From contig NW_020312785.1 in the NCBI RefSeq assembly GCF_003265705.1, forward strand, positions 136,482,899 to 136,546,898: 64,000 nt of DNA, in the 5' to 3' direction. Source of the stretch: Callorhinus ursinus (Eukaryota > Chordata > Mammalia > Carnivora > Otariidae). A program made the position numbers and the translations under genes. Below the pieces are notes generated by a model. The model ran no database searches. It saw only the letters and a list, made by a program, of their open reading frames with translations, and was not told the DNA's origin. Positions 1 to 9,080 of the stretch are shown here, piece by piece (position 1 is the stretch's first letter; each line of letters starts with the position of its first letter).

Positions 1-69
1 CCAAAGAAACGGATCATTGGGCTGAAATTACTCCAGTGTCTCCTTGCTTCCCCGTGGTTACTTACTTAC
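1..69 (-). other. OSBPL10: OSBPL10 intron, 5' end only (follows the 70-149 exon)
   Basis: Read on the minus strand, the exon ends in AAG and is followed at once by gtaagtaag, close to the ideal vertebrate 5' splice site. The exon ends on a complete codon, so this is a phase 0 intron. Only its first 69 bases are in the window and they hold nothing else recognisable. Confidence 0.85.
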
Positions 70-149
70 CTTAGAACTCGTTTCCATGTGGTATTTGGCA
101 CAAGCTCGAAGCTGAGTCACCCAAAACTGTTTCTCCTTTGCATCGGCAG
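70..149 (-). CDS. OSBPL10: OSBPL10 coding exon (probably exon 3): C-terminal helix of the PH domain
   Basis: This 80-base internal exon completes an alanine codon begun in the upstream exon (G|CT) and then encodes 26 residues, starting [20 protein letters not shown] and ending SSK. The pattern of acidic and basic residues, the single tryptophan and the following L-R match the C-terminal alpha helix of PH domains, where that tryptophan is nearly invariant. The acceptor is tttctttctctattttag and the donor is AAG|gtaagtaag. Intron phases are 1 before and 0 after. ORP10 is a lipid-transfer protein of the oxysterol-binding-protein family that works at ER-Golgi and ER-endosome contacts with ORP9, exchanging phosphatidylserine for PI4P; its PH domain contributes to membrane targeting (family knowledge). 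The assignment to OSBPL10 rather than OSBPL11 rests on remembered sequence. No stop or frameshift is present. Confidence 0.93.
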
Positions 150-308
150 CTAAAATAGAGAAAGAAACGCTTGCAGAGATGGTTCCAAAACATATCTAAC
201 CTATTTCTACACCCACCTATGGGGGTGGGGGGCCCAGGGAGTGAGGTAGAGAGAGAACAAACGGAAAACAAAGGCAGATCGCAATATTCTCAAGCAGCCT
301 GTGCTTAT

Positions 309-334
309 ACACACACACACACACACACACACAC
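309..334. repeat. (AC)13 microsatellite
   Basis: An uninterrupted AC dinucleotide run, 160 bases into the intron upstream of the 70-149 exon in window coordinates. Confidence 0.97.
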
Positions 335-458
335 GTTACACTAAATCTCAACAGAAAATTCCCTCTTAAACCACATTAAAAACATACTCTGAAATGTCTG
401 TTATAAGAACAATTTTGCCATTTTTTTAACCCCCTCTGAAAAAAAGTCATTTCTACTT

Positions 459-625
459 TTTTTTTTAATGATTTCATTTATTTATTGGACAGACAATGAG
501 AACACAAGGCGGGAAACAGAGGGAGAGGGAGAAGCAGGCTTCCCGCTGAGCAGAACCCAGGACCCTGAGACCATGACCTAAGCCAAAGGCAGCTGCTTAA
601 CCAACCGAGCCACTCGGGAGCCCCA
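459..625 (-). mobile_element. CanSINE (tRNA-derived SINE), minus orientation
   Basis: The copy reads from a T-rich tail through an aagcaggcttcccgctgagcag block to a degraded tRNA-like head (gagccactcgggagcccc). Flanking direct repeats tcatttctactt at 447-458 and 626-637 mark the insertion. Its orientation is the same as OSBPL10 transcription. Confidence 0.93.
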
Positions 626-653
626 TCATTTCTACTTCTTTAAAAAGACAGCA

Positions 654-812
654 GGGGGGCTCCAGAGTGGCACAGGACCCTGAGATCGAGCCCCACGTGG
701 GGCCCTGTGCTCAGTGGGGAGGCTGCTGGAGATTTTCTCTCCCTTTCCATCTCCCTCTACCCCCTCCCCCCAACTCTCTCTCACAAATAAATAAACCTTT
801 ATAAAAATAAAA
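654..812 (+). mobile_element. CanSINE, diverged and internally deleted
   Basis: The copy has the accctgagatcgagccccac and ctgtgctcagtggggaggct blocks, a CT-rich part and a caaataaataaac tail, but much of the promoter head is missing. It lies about 28 bases from the oppositely oriented SINE at 459-625. Confidence 0.85.
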
Positions 813-2421
813 AGCAGGGAAGGTAAAACATGGTTATTTTTAAGCTCCTCTACACATGTGGCAAATAAGAGGCTCAAAGTATAGTTTTTCAGGGCCTCTG
901 GGCATTTCCAGAATTGTACTGTGGACTTACTAGCATCTACAAAATAAACATTCAATTGAATTATTTTAATATGTGTCCTCAATGATTCATGTTATGATTG
1001 GACAGAACAACATTCCAAATGCTGCTTTAGAGGTCTTCAAATTTCCCCCAAAGAGACATTAAAATACAAGCCAACTGTAGGGTCATTATCCTCCATCTAC
1101 ACTCCCATCTCTCAAATACATCACATTATTTTCTTAAACTATCATGTTATGGATACATAACAGGTTCTAATAAAATCTAAGTCATCAATTTCACTGCATA
1201 ATTAACTGCATAAATAGTTTACTATAACATTAACTGCATGAATGTTGACTAGGCAGGAAACAGAAAGATTCCCCTGGAAGTTATAATTGTTTACAAAAAT
1301 GGGCCTCAGTGTTGTCTGTCAATACAACTCAACTTCAGCTTGAACTTTCAGATGAACAAATCTGGAGTGGCAGACCAGCGTAAGATCAGGTGAATTTGAC
1401 TTCCAAAGGATTCTGCAGAAACTAGAGCCTTTTCCCTTAGGAAAAGTGAAGAACTGCCAGTTTATGGCAGTCCCATTCAAAGGCTCTGCACCAAAAACAT
1501 TCTCAGAAGCCGTGCATCTACTGACATCAAGACTCATTCAATTCTACATGTAGGTGAGATGTGCAGTGAGAAAACCAACACCCAGATCCTCTTGGGATGA
1601 GCCAAGGACCAGCCATATATCTGCAGAAATTCATCCCGCCTTTTCTGCAGCTCCTAACTTTACGCTAAATTTAGCCCTTGCCATAATGTCACGCAGATAA
1701 TAAAACTTTTGTATTTGTTATTAAAGCTACCCTTAAAAAAAAAAACAAACCCCTGGGGTTTAACAATCCCAAGAATAGTATCAACGCTTAAAAGGCAAAA
1801 ATGAAATGGCTCAATTGTCATATTAGTTGGATTTTTTCATTTGTGTGGGTTTGTGCCATTTTATAAACCACAGGTGGGGGGGGCTGGGGGAGGAGTGCCA
1901 TTGAGTTTTTCACCTGCTTTTGTTTCTGCTCAATTTATTAAGCAATAAACAACAAAATGAAAGCAAGGACCATATAAATCTAGCCAGTTGGAACACGCAC
2001 CGCATGAATCTCCAAAGAGAACATGAATCTTCCCGCGTTTCCAAAAACTGAAAAACTTTTTTCAACGATAGGCATTTTTATTTCATAGGTTTCCGGGTTG
2101 TTTTATAGATTCTGAAATATGACTTGTATATCGATAGTAAAGAAACATTAGCTTATCCCATCTCTTGGCAGTAAAGCTTGTAGGTGGAACGATGAAAATT
2201 GGACTCAGAGGCAAGGAGGCTGGGCCCTCGGTCTGGCTTTGCAGAGGCTGATTTCTCACTGTCAGTTCTTTGGGGTCAAGGAGAGACACAAGGGGCCTTT
2301 TCTTTGTACTGAGCCCTTCCTTGGGCAAAGAAAAATGTAGGAAGACAGAATTCTCAACCAACCCCCAACACTCAATACATACAAGTCCTATCCTTCCTCA
2401 GATCTTAATAACACTGACTCA

Positions 2422-2461
2422 ATGTGTATGTGTGTGCACGTACGTGCATGCACACACACAC
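2422..2461. repeat. 40-bp strictly alternating purine-pyrimidine tract with palindromic core
   Basis: Every base from 2422 to 2461 alternates purine and pyrimidine. The tract runs from TG repeats through GCACGTACGTGC (a perfect palindrome at 2436-2447) into CA repeats, so the two arms can also pair. Such tracts are classical Z-DNA and cruciform candidates. Confidence 0.9.
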
Positions 2462-2869
2462 CAACCCAACATGGGCATCTGGATTGTTGTTTTTGTTATT
2501 TCATTGAAGAAAATGGACAATTTTTCTGGCAATGCAACTGTAATGGAATGATGGAAGAATGATCTAGCAATCCAATTATACTGCTACAGTTGGGTCTGGC
2601 ATTGCTAAAGACCTGTACGATGGACGTGCCTTGGGGGTGGCAGGACCTATAGCTATGGCTCAGTGCGGGGCTTCCTGGGGATTTATCCTCCAGGAGGATG
2701 CTGAGCAGGCCTCAGTTCTCAAGAAGCAAAGAGAAAGGGAAAAAAGCAAGACAAAAAAATTAACTCCACACCAAACAGATGGCTTCCTTACCAGGCTCTA
2801 ATACTATACCAGAATAAATACAATATAAGTGAAGGGGGCCTTTACTAAGAGATGGTTCTAGAGAAACTC

Positions 2870-2880
2870 GGGGGGGGGGG
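2870..2880. repeat. G11 homopolymer
   Basis: Eleven consecutive G on the plus strand (C on the transcribed RNA) in the intron between the two PH exons. No other function is visible. Confidence 0.95.
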
Positions 2881-3283
2881 AGCAGAGGAGAGGCGCCCTG
2901 ACCCTTGAAAGGTTTGTTTTGTCCTCACAGCCTAGCCCCACAGGGGACTGTAGTGAAGATTTATTCTGTAAAGTCCAAGAAAATACACACTGAGCTGATA
3001 TGAAAAATCTGAAATCCGAAAGCTGGACTGGCTTTACCGTCACTCCCCTTTTGTCGGTCCTTAATTCCTCAGTTATTCGGGACAAGCAATTCCCAATGCC
3101 AGCTCCGTCTCCCTGCCCCAGGCTTAAGAGAGGCAATGTCTGTCTGTCTGTCACCATGGAGTCATCAAACACAGCAAATTGTTAAAGGTGATTAAAAAAA
3201 AAAAAAAAAACCCAGGAGAGCCGTCACCGTGGTAACTAGGAGAACAGTCCCTGAGACCCGTCTGAAGAGTTAGCAGAACATAC

Positions 3284-3459
3284 CTCTCAGCTTATACATC
3301 TCTCCATTAGCGGAGTACACCACCAGCATGTGGGGAGCTTCGTCACTCAGGGACACTATGGCTCCAGACAGAGACAGGGCTCCCCGAGGCTTCTGGTGTT
3401 TGCTTTGCTCATTCACAAAATACTGCAGGATGCCAGCCTCAAAATCCAGCACAAAGTAC
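3284..3459 (-). CDS. OSBPL10: OSBPL10 coding exon (probably exon 2): core beta-sheet of the PH domain
   Basis: This 176-base internal exon supplies the last base of an arginine codon and then 58 full codons, beginning [18 protein letters not shown], followed by QKPRG, a run of small and hydrophobic strands, and ending near NGEMYKLR. It ends with the first base of the alanine codon finished in the next exon. The R-YFVLD....LQYF pattern is the first two beta strands of a PH domain. [12 protein letters not shown] fits OSBPL10 better than the paralog OSBPL11, as I remember both. The acceptor is tttctctgcacag and the donor is AGAG|gtatgttct; intron phases are 2 and 1. Open translation continues a few codons into the upstream intron, but the splice site sets the true edge. 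The preceding exon should encode the low-complexity N-terminus up to a GWQ motif and is not in the window. Confidence 0.95.
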
Positions 3460-4289
3460 CTGTGCAGAGAAACCACAGTGCATCATTCCTCCTTCTCCAG
3501 CCCACTCCTCACAGCAAAGGGGGAAAGTAATCCTTAAATCAACACCAAGGCTCTCAATTCAGAAGGTGGAAACCCCAAGTCCCTCCCGGGTGCCCCACAG
3601 AAGTCAGCCTGTGAGTAGGGGGAGAGTCCTGGGTTCTTAAGCCAGAGTGGTGCTTATAAGGGGCCACTAGGCTAGGCACGGGCTAAGTCCATTCCGGATT
3701 TGGTGCAAGGCCCATTACCTCGCCTGGTGCCCATGGAAATCAGAGTAAGCCTCCAAATGACCGCCTTCCCCCCCGCCCCCCCCCCCAAAAAGGCCAGCAG
3801 ATGCACTGGGACACAGCCTTGGGTGACACACTCCGTAGCAGCTGGACCTTCTAAGCCCCTGAGATAGGCCGTTTTACACCCAGGGAACAGCAAGCTGGAC
3901 CCTGAGCTTTCTGCCAGTGGCATGGGTAACCCTAAGGAGCCCGAGCTCCAGGGGAACAGGTCAGGGAACTGGGCGTGCTCACACAGCCACCTGGCACGCT
4001 CCAGCAGGCCCTTCAAGAACTTACTCTGCTCTGGGAGGCCACAATGCCATTGCAAGGTAAAAGCAGAGGGGCTGCAAGTTGCCTAAATCACTCAGATGTG
4101 TAGCCACACATCTGGCCTGTTTATACATTCAACCTATCACCTAGGAAGTCACCACAACAAACTCCCCTTCTCCACCACGAAGAAAAGGTCTTCATCTGAG
4201 ACTCAAGTTCTTCCTGCAGCCCAGAGACTCACTACAGCCCCTGCTGACTTTTCCACCTTCTCGCTTTCTTTCCACTCACACCAGCCTTT
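3460..4289. other. Single-copy intron next to the 3284-3459 exon; no gene seen
   Basis: Repeat-poor DNA with a C-rich run near 3770-3786. An open frame of 127 codons on the minus strand (3672-4055) has no recognisable domain, no splice support and low-complexity Gly/Ala stretches, so it is not called. Confidence 0.6.
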
Positions 4290-4920
4290 CCTCTCCACCC
4301 TCAGAGTCCCCAAGTCAGCTCCCACACCACAGGACCTTGGCTCATGCTGTTCCTCCCTATCTGGAACAGTTACTCCAAGTGTGGCCCACAGATTGTTCCC
4401 AGTCTACAACAGCTTTACAATTTTGGCTTTGCTTCAACATCCGACTGCATGATCAGTGGTTCGGTCTCATTAAACACACATGGCACATACAAGCTACATA
4501 CTACTCATGGATCGACCACAATGTAATTGAAGGGAGGGGGAGGGGGTCCTTCAGCACAGTTTGAAAAACCCCTGCCCAGAATGGTATTCCTCCCACCTAG
4601 ACTATGGCTTCTTTGCCTTCTTGCCATGTTAACTTCTCAGCCTTCAGGAACAACTCAAGGACCACCAACTTGAGAAACCTCCTGATACTCAACTATTCCT
4701 CCCACAAACTCTCATAGCACCTTAAAATTGTTCTTCCCGGCCTGGCCCGGCCCCAGTGGGAGTCTATACTTGCAGGAGCCTCTAATTCCCCGTCTAGTTT
4801 CCCCACTAGACTCTACACCCTTTGGAGGCAGAAGTATGTTCTCCTCCCCGTGCCCAGCACAGTGCTGGACACATCACTGATACTCAGTGAACTTTTGTTC
4901 AATGAATTAATGAAGCCGGC
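4290..4920 (+). mobile_element. L2 LINE 3' end relic, interrupted
   Basis: The segments ggcccttggctcatgctgt-like at 4335-4365 and cccagcacagtgctggacac...tcagtgaacttttgttcaatgaa at 4850-4915 match the end of the mammalian L2 element. Between them, about 4372-4575 looks like a separate insertion that starts tccaagtgtggcccacag and ends cagtttgaaaaacccctg, possibly a hAT-Charlie relic. Confidence 0.75.
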
Positions 4921-5454
4921 GGTGGGGGGGGGGGCAGAGAACCCCACCAAATTCCACTTTCCAAGCCAGGCACCAAAGCACCTGAGTCACTACTGTGAAC
5001 CCACAGAGGCACTGCAAAAATAGTTTACGTTTTTGCGGGATATACGGCAATACTCAACAGGGGTCAGATGCCGTGCACATACTAACTCAGGTTGTTTTCA
5101 CAGTTTCAACGTTAGATTGCACTACATTCCTTTGAACAACGTCGTATCTCTGCAAAGCAGGGTTTTCAGCAGGTGCGGGGATAAGAAGCAAACATCAACG
5201 TGGAACAGGAAAAGGCGGCAGTGATGCCCAATATGATTCCAAAGTTTGAAAGCCATGCACGTCCCGCAGGTGCACACATCCCATCCATAAATAATCAGCG
5301 TTATTTAAACAGTTTTTTTCCACTTATGATTATTACTATTTTTTCAAATACCAAGGTGCTAAAACATAAATATGCATGAAGTTGTTTGGAACTAACCATT
5401 TAATAAATGCACAGTAGAAGCACCATGAACCAAGAATGTTTAAAACCCTCTGAT
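4921..5454. other. Single-copy AT-rich intron; no gene seen
   Basis: The stretch opens with a short G-run (4923-4934), then unremarkable DNA with no repeat I recognise and no supported exon. Confidence 0.5.
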
Positions 5455-5590
5455 CTAATTCATTCTCACAGCAACCCAACAGTTACCCATTGTCATTCCC
5501 AATTTACAGATATCTTGAGACCCAAAGAAACTCAAAAGCCAAGGGCAAGGCTTGGTTCACTCCAGCAATCATAAATGCCCCTTTGGTGGT
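5455..5590 (-). mobile_element. MIR SINE relic
   Basis: The order ctaattcattctcacagcaaccc, attcccaatttacagat, gagacccaaagaaactc is the diverged reverse complement of MIR (tcatctgtaaaatggg side). It is ancient and without clear ends. The following 5600-5990 is pyrimidine-rich and otherwise featureless. Confidence 0.6.
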
Positions 5591-5994
5591 CATGCCAGTC
5601 CTCCCTTGGCCCTTTCTCCAAGTCGCCTCTCAAGTCACCTCTCCCGGACTCAGGAACTTTATTCTCCCCACCTTCCTGTTCCAACAGAGCTAACCCAGCG
5701 AGCTGGAAGCTCCCTTCCCAGAAGCAAAGGTGCCCACTCCCTGCCTCCCCCGCCTCCCACAGAGCAGGGTGCCTGACGCCCCAGGCCCCAGCTCCAGAAC
5801 TCCAATTCCTCTAAGAAATCTTCCACTCATAATTGTTTTTAACATTCTGGCCGAGACTGTTTATCTATCTTACTCGTCTCCTTCCCTCCCCATACCTTAG
5901 GCCAGGATAATAAAGATAGACTTCTGGTTTTCATTATTAGCATGGATAAATCAAGACACAGAAATGCCTCACAGACAGGACTATTCCAAATTAA

Positions 5995-6165
5995 AGCTCC
6001 TACTCCAGCAGTATCATCACCTGGGAGCTTCTTTGAAATGTAAATTCTTGGGCCCCACTCAAGACCTGCTGAATCTGAAACTCTGGGGGAGGAGCCCAGG
6101 AAGCTGTGTTTTCTGCTTCCAGGTGATTCTGATGCAGCTCAAGGTGGAGGGGCACTGGCCTACAA
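5995..6165 (+). mobile_element. MER5A (hAT-Charlie) DNA transposon relic
   Basis: Diagnostic blocks are present in order: agtatcatcacctgggagc, ttcttgggccccactcaaga, cctgctgaatctgaaactct and ccaggtgattctgatgcagc. Confidence 0.9.
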
Positions 6166-6280
6166 GCTTCCTTCCTCTTCCAGGAGACACCGCCAGAATA
6201 TATTCTCCCAGATTCCCTTACAGTTAGGGTGTTGCCGTTTGAGTTTTAGCCAATAGGAAGTGAGCAAAAGCAATGCAGTC

Positions 6281-6595
6281 TTTTTTTTTTATTTTTTTTA
6301 TTGTTATGTTAATCACCATATATTACATCATTAGTTTTTGATGCAGTGTTCCATGATTCATTGTTTGTTCATAACACCCAGTGCTCCATGCAGAACGTGC
6401 CCTCCTCAATACCCATCACCAGGCTAACCCATCCCCCCACCCCCCTCCCCTCTAGAACCCTCAGTTTGTTTTTCAGAGTCCATCATCTCTCATGGTTCGT
6501 CTCCCCCTCTGACATACTCCCCTTTTCTTCCTCTCCTGTTATCTTCTTCTTTTCCTTTTTTCTTAAAATATGTTGCGTTATTTGTTTCAGAAGTA
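6281..6595 (-). mobile_element. Truncated L1 3'-end insertion
   Basis: The poly-A tail appears as poly-T on the left, followed by the carnivore L1 3' UTR (vertebrate LINE-1) including atgattcattgtttgttcat. Target-site duplications aaaagcaatgcagtc lie at 6266-6280 and 6596-6610. Homologous 3' UTR pieces occur at about 42228-42440 and 57332-57820. Confidence 0.9.
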
Positions 6596-6679
6596 AAAAG
6601 CAATGCAGTCTTGACCCATAAAACACACATTCTCTCTCTCCCTCCCACATACATACACACCCACTCTCACACACTCACT

Positions 6680-6680
6680 T

Positions 6681-6735
<55 letters not shown>
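6680..6735. repeat. Compound (TC)n(AC)n microsatellite
   Basis: About 12 TC units run directly into about 16 AC units, with diverged CA-rich sequence in front of it (6635-6680). Confidence 0.95.
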
Positions 6736-6736
<1 letters not shown>

Positions 6737-6969
6737 CCTGCAGGTGAACTTGGGAACCCCGCAACAATTATGGCAAAGAGGTAAGGGACCTGGGTCCCCG
6801 AATCACCACCCGGAAGAGTCACCTGCTAAGGAGCACCCACATCAGGCTGGTATAGGAATAAGAAAATTCTGTTGAATTAGGCCATTAAGATCAAGGTGTG
6901 TTACAGCAGTTAGCCTTACAAATTCACAAAAAAGTCTTTATTTCTATTTTCATGTCCTACTTAAATTTT

Positions 6970-7066
6970 TGTAAGATTTTATTTTTGAGTAATCTCCACA
7001 CCCAACTTGGGGCTCAAACCCACAACCCTGAGATCAAGAGTCACATGCTCCACTGACCGAGCCCTG
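6970..7066 (-). mobile_element. Short CanSINE, older subtype
   Basis: The copy reads aagattttatttttgagtaatctccacacccaacttgggg to the tRNA head and lacks the CT-rich tail. Direct repeats near tgtcctacttaaattt flank it (about 6952-6968 and 7067-7082). Confidence 0.88.
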
Positions 7067-7092
7067 TCCTACTTAAAATTTGCCCTGACTCG

Positions 7093-7296
7093 GGGACGCC
7101 TGGGTGGCTCAGTCGCTTAAGCACCTGCCTTTGGCTCAGGTCCTGATCCCAGGATGCTGGGATTGAGTCGCGCATCGGGCTCCCTGCTCAGCAGGGAGCC
7201 TGCTTCTCCCTCTGCCTGTGGCTTCCCCTGCTTGTGCTTGCTCTCTGACAAATAAATAAACTTAAAAAAAAAAAAAAAGTCTTAAAAAAAAAAATG
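7093..7296 (+). mobile_element. CanSINE, full length
   Basis: It begins ggacgcctgggtggctcagt and ends in two A-rich runs. Direct repeats tgccctgactc lie on both sides (7080-7091 and about 7298-7308). It sits beside the oppositely oriented short SINE. Confidence 0.95.
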
Positions 7297-7308
7297 TGCC
7301 CTGACTCC

Positions 7309-8834
7309 TTTCTGTGTGGCAAAAACCAAACTCCTTCTCCGACAAGAGAGCAGGGTAATTTCCGAGCTGCCAATGATTAAATTATTTAAGTGCTGACCCT
7401 GCCTTCTCCTTAGGAGTAAGTGTTTTCAACTTGACCTAGATCGAATGTCATTGTGACCACAGTCATGCAGACGCGCTCCCGGCAAGACAGAGCACTAACA
7501 GTAATACTCCTTACAAGTGTAGGGAAGGACACTTGGCTCCAACGGCAGCACTTCGTGTCCACCCCACCCCCAGACCAGAGCTGCAGCATCCCTCCTAGAT
7601 AAACATGCCCACTTTCCTGGGGGAAGCAGAAAAGGAGGGGAATCTGAATAGGCTTCAAGGAAAAGGCATATGTCATCGGTCGGAAGGGAGGAAGGGTTTG
7701 ACATCTTTCTCCTTATTGCTTCTACCAACTCATCTGTCAGCTTTCCTCCCTCCTAGAGGCAGCTTCCCAAATGCATCTTGTTTAAACAACTCACTGTATA
7801 TTTGCAAAGACATTATTCAGAATCTGGTGCAAAGAAATGAATTGAATGTTGTTCTTTTGCCCAGTAGGGATGACAGAATAACCAAATGATGTCCCATTAT
7901 GCAGGATATGGGGACGCATTAATGATTTTTCACAATACGTATTTCAAACTTACATCGTAATTTTAACCTGTCGCAGATGGGGAAAAAAAATACTTCCACT
8001 GTGTCCTAAAATAGTTTAAATGCAAATACGCAGGTTTGAATCATGTGCACTAAGGAAGATCATCAATAATTTACTCCCATCTAAAGACAATTAGAAACTA
8101 TCGTGTTTGGAGAGAGGGGATGGAGTACCAGCAGATTAAAAATTGTAGCCAACTCAACAAAGTGTTCCTTCAGGAGGGCCTCTGAAAGGTAAGTTAGCTT
8201 GTGTCACAGAAGGTGAAAGCTATCCATACGGCATTAAGGAGGGCAATCCCGGTTGGTCACATCCCCTGGGAGGAAGGAAATTAAATTTGGTTTCCCACAG
8301 GGTCATGGCTCTGTCAGGTACTGCTGTTCGGAGCTTGGAGCGATATCTCAAAGTCCTATTTAGCTTTCATGCTAAATAGGAAAAGTTAACCATATTTCTA
8401 AATGAGATTTCATAAGCCCAAGTGAAATTGCTAGATAAAATCCTAAAACACTCTTACAGGTCTTTCCTTCTAGAGAAATGACTAAGACAAACCTAATTCC
8501 TACTTTTTTTTCTTTTTTTTTTTTTTAGTTACTGTCTTCAAGCTTTAGTGTGCAACCTGATGTGCAGGTAAACTTCATTGTATACAGAGAGAGCCTGTTT
8601 TATCTGCTGTGTTAACAAAGCAAAAAAGTGCTAGAGAGAGAGAACCAGGGGAAAACTCAAACCCACTTAGAGAGCCATCTTCATTGTTAGTAGGTCAGCT
8701 TCCTGGGGGTAGCACTGGCCAGTTCCAAAGCTGGGAGCCATGGCAAGTGGAGGGCCCCTTCCTTGGAGGGGCTGAGGGCCAGCCACTACCTACCGCTTAT
8801 CCTTCAGACAAACCCCACTGCTTTAGAAACACCA
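7309..8834. other. Single-copy intron; no gene seen
   Basis: Mixed-composition DNA with a T-rich run near 8503-8526. Short open frames on both strands have no domain or splice support. I see no repeat family here. Confidence 0.5.
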
Positions 8835-9080
8835 CACAAGCACACGCACACACTCCACCCTACATACACACGTACTCACACAGATGCTGACACTAACATG
8901 TTCCCACACACGCACCTGCACACACGCATGCAGATACTCGCGTTCATGCTCACACTTCTGCACTAACATCGACATTCTTGAACTCACACGCTCCCACCCC
9001 ACTTTTACACACTCCAACGTGCACACACATTCACACTCGCCCGCACATGCTCTGACTCACTCCCTTACACACACACATAG
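8835..9080. repeat. CA-rich degenerate simple repeat
   Basis: Long strand-asymmetric stretch of CACA/ACTC/CATG units with few G. It generates Thr/His-rich and Cys/Val-rich chance frames that are not genes. Confidence 0.85.

Larger units (their letters stand above)
150..3283 (-). other. OSBPL10: OSBPL10 intron between the two PH-domain exons (about 3.1 kb)
   Basis: The intron is bounded by gtatgttct at its 5' end (right side) and ctattttag at its 3' end, in phase 1. It carries an (AC)13 run, two SINEs in inverted orientation, a G11 run at 2870-2880, a poly-A run near 3194 and a long alternating purine-pyrimidine tract at 2422-2461. The remaining sequence from about 820 to 2420 looks single-copy, and short open frames in it show no recognisable domain. 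Confidence 0.88.
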
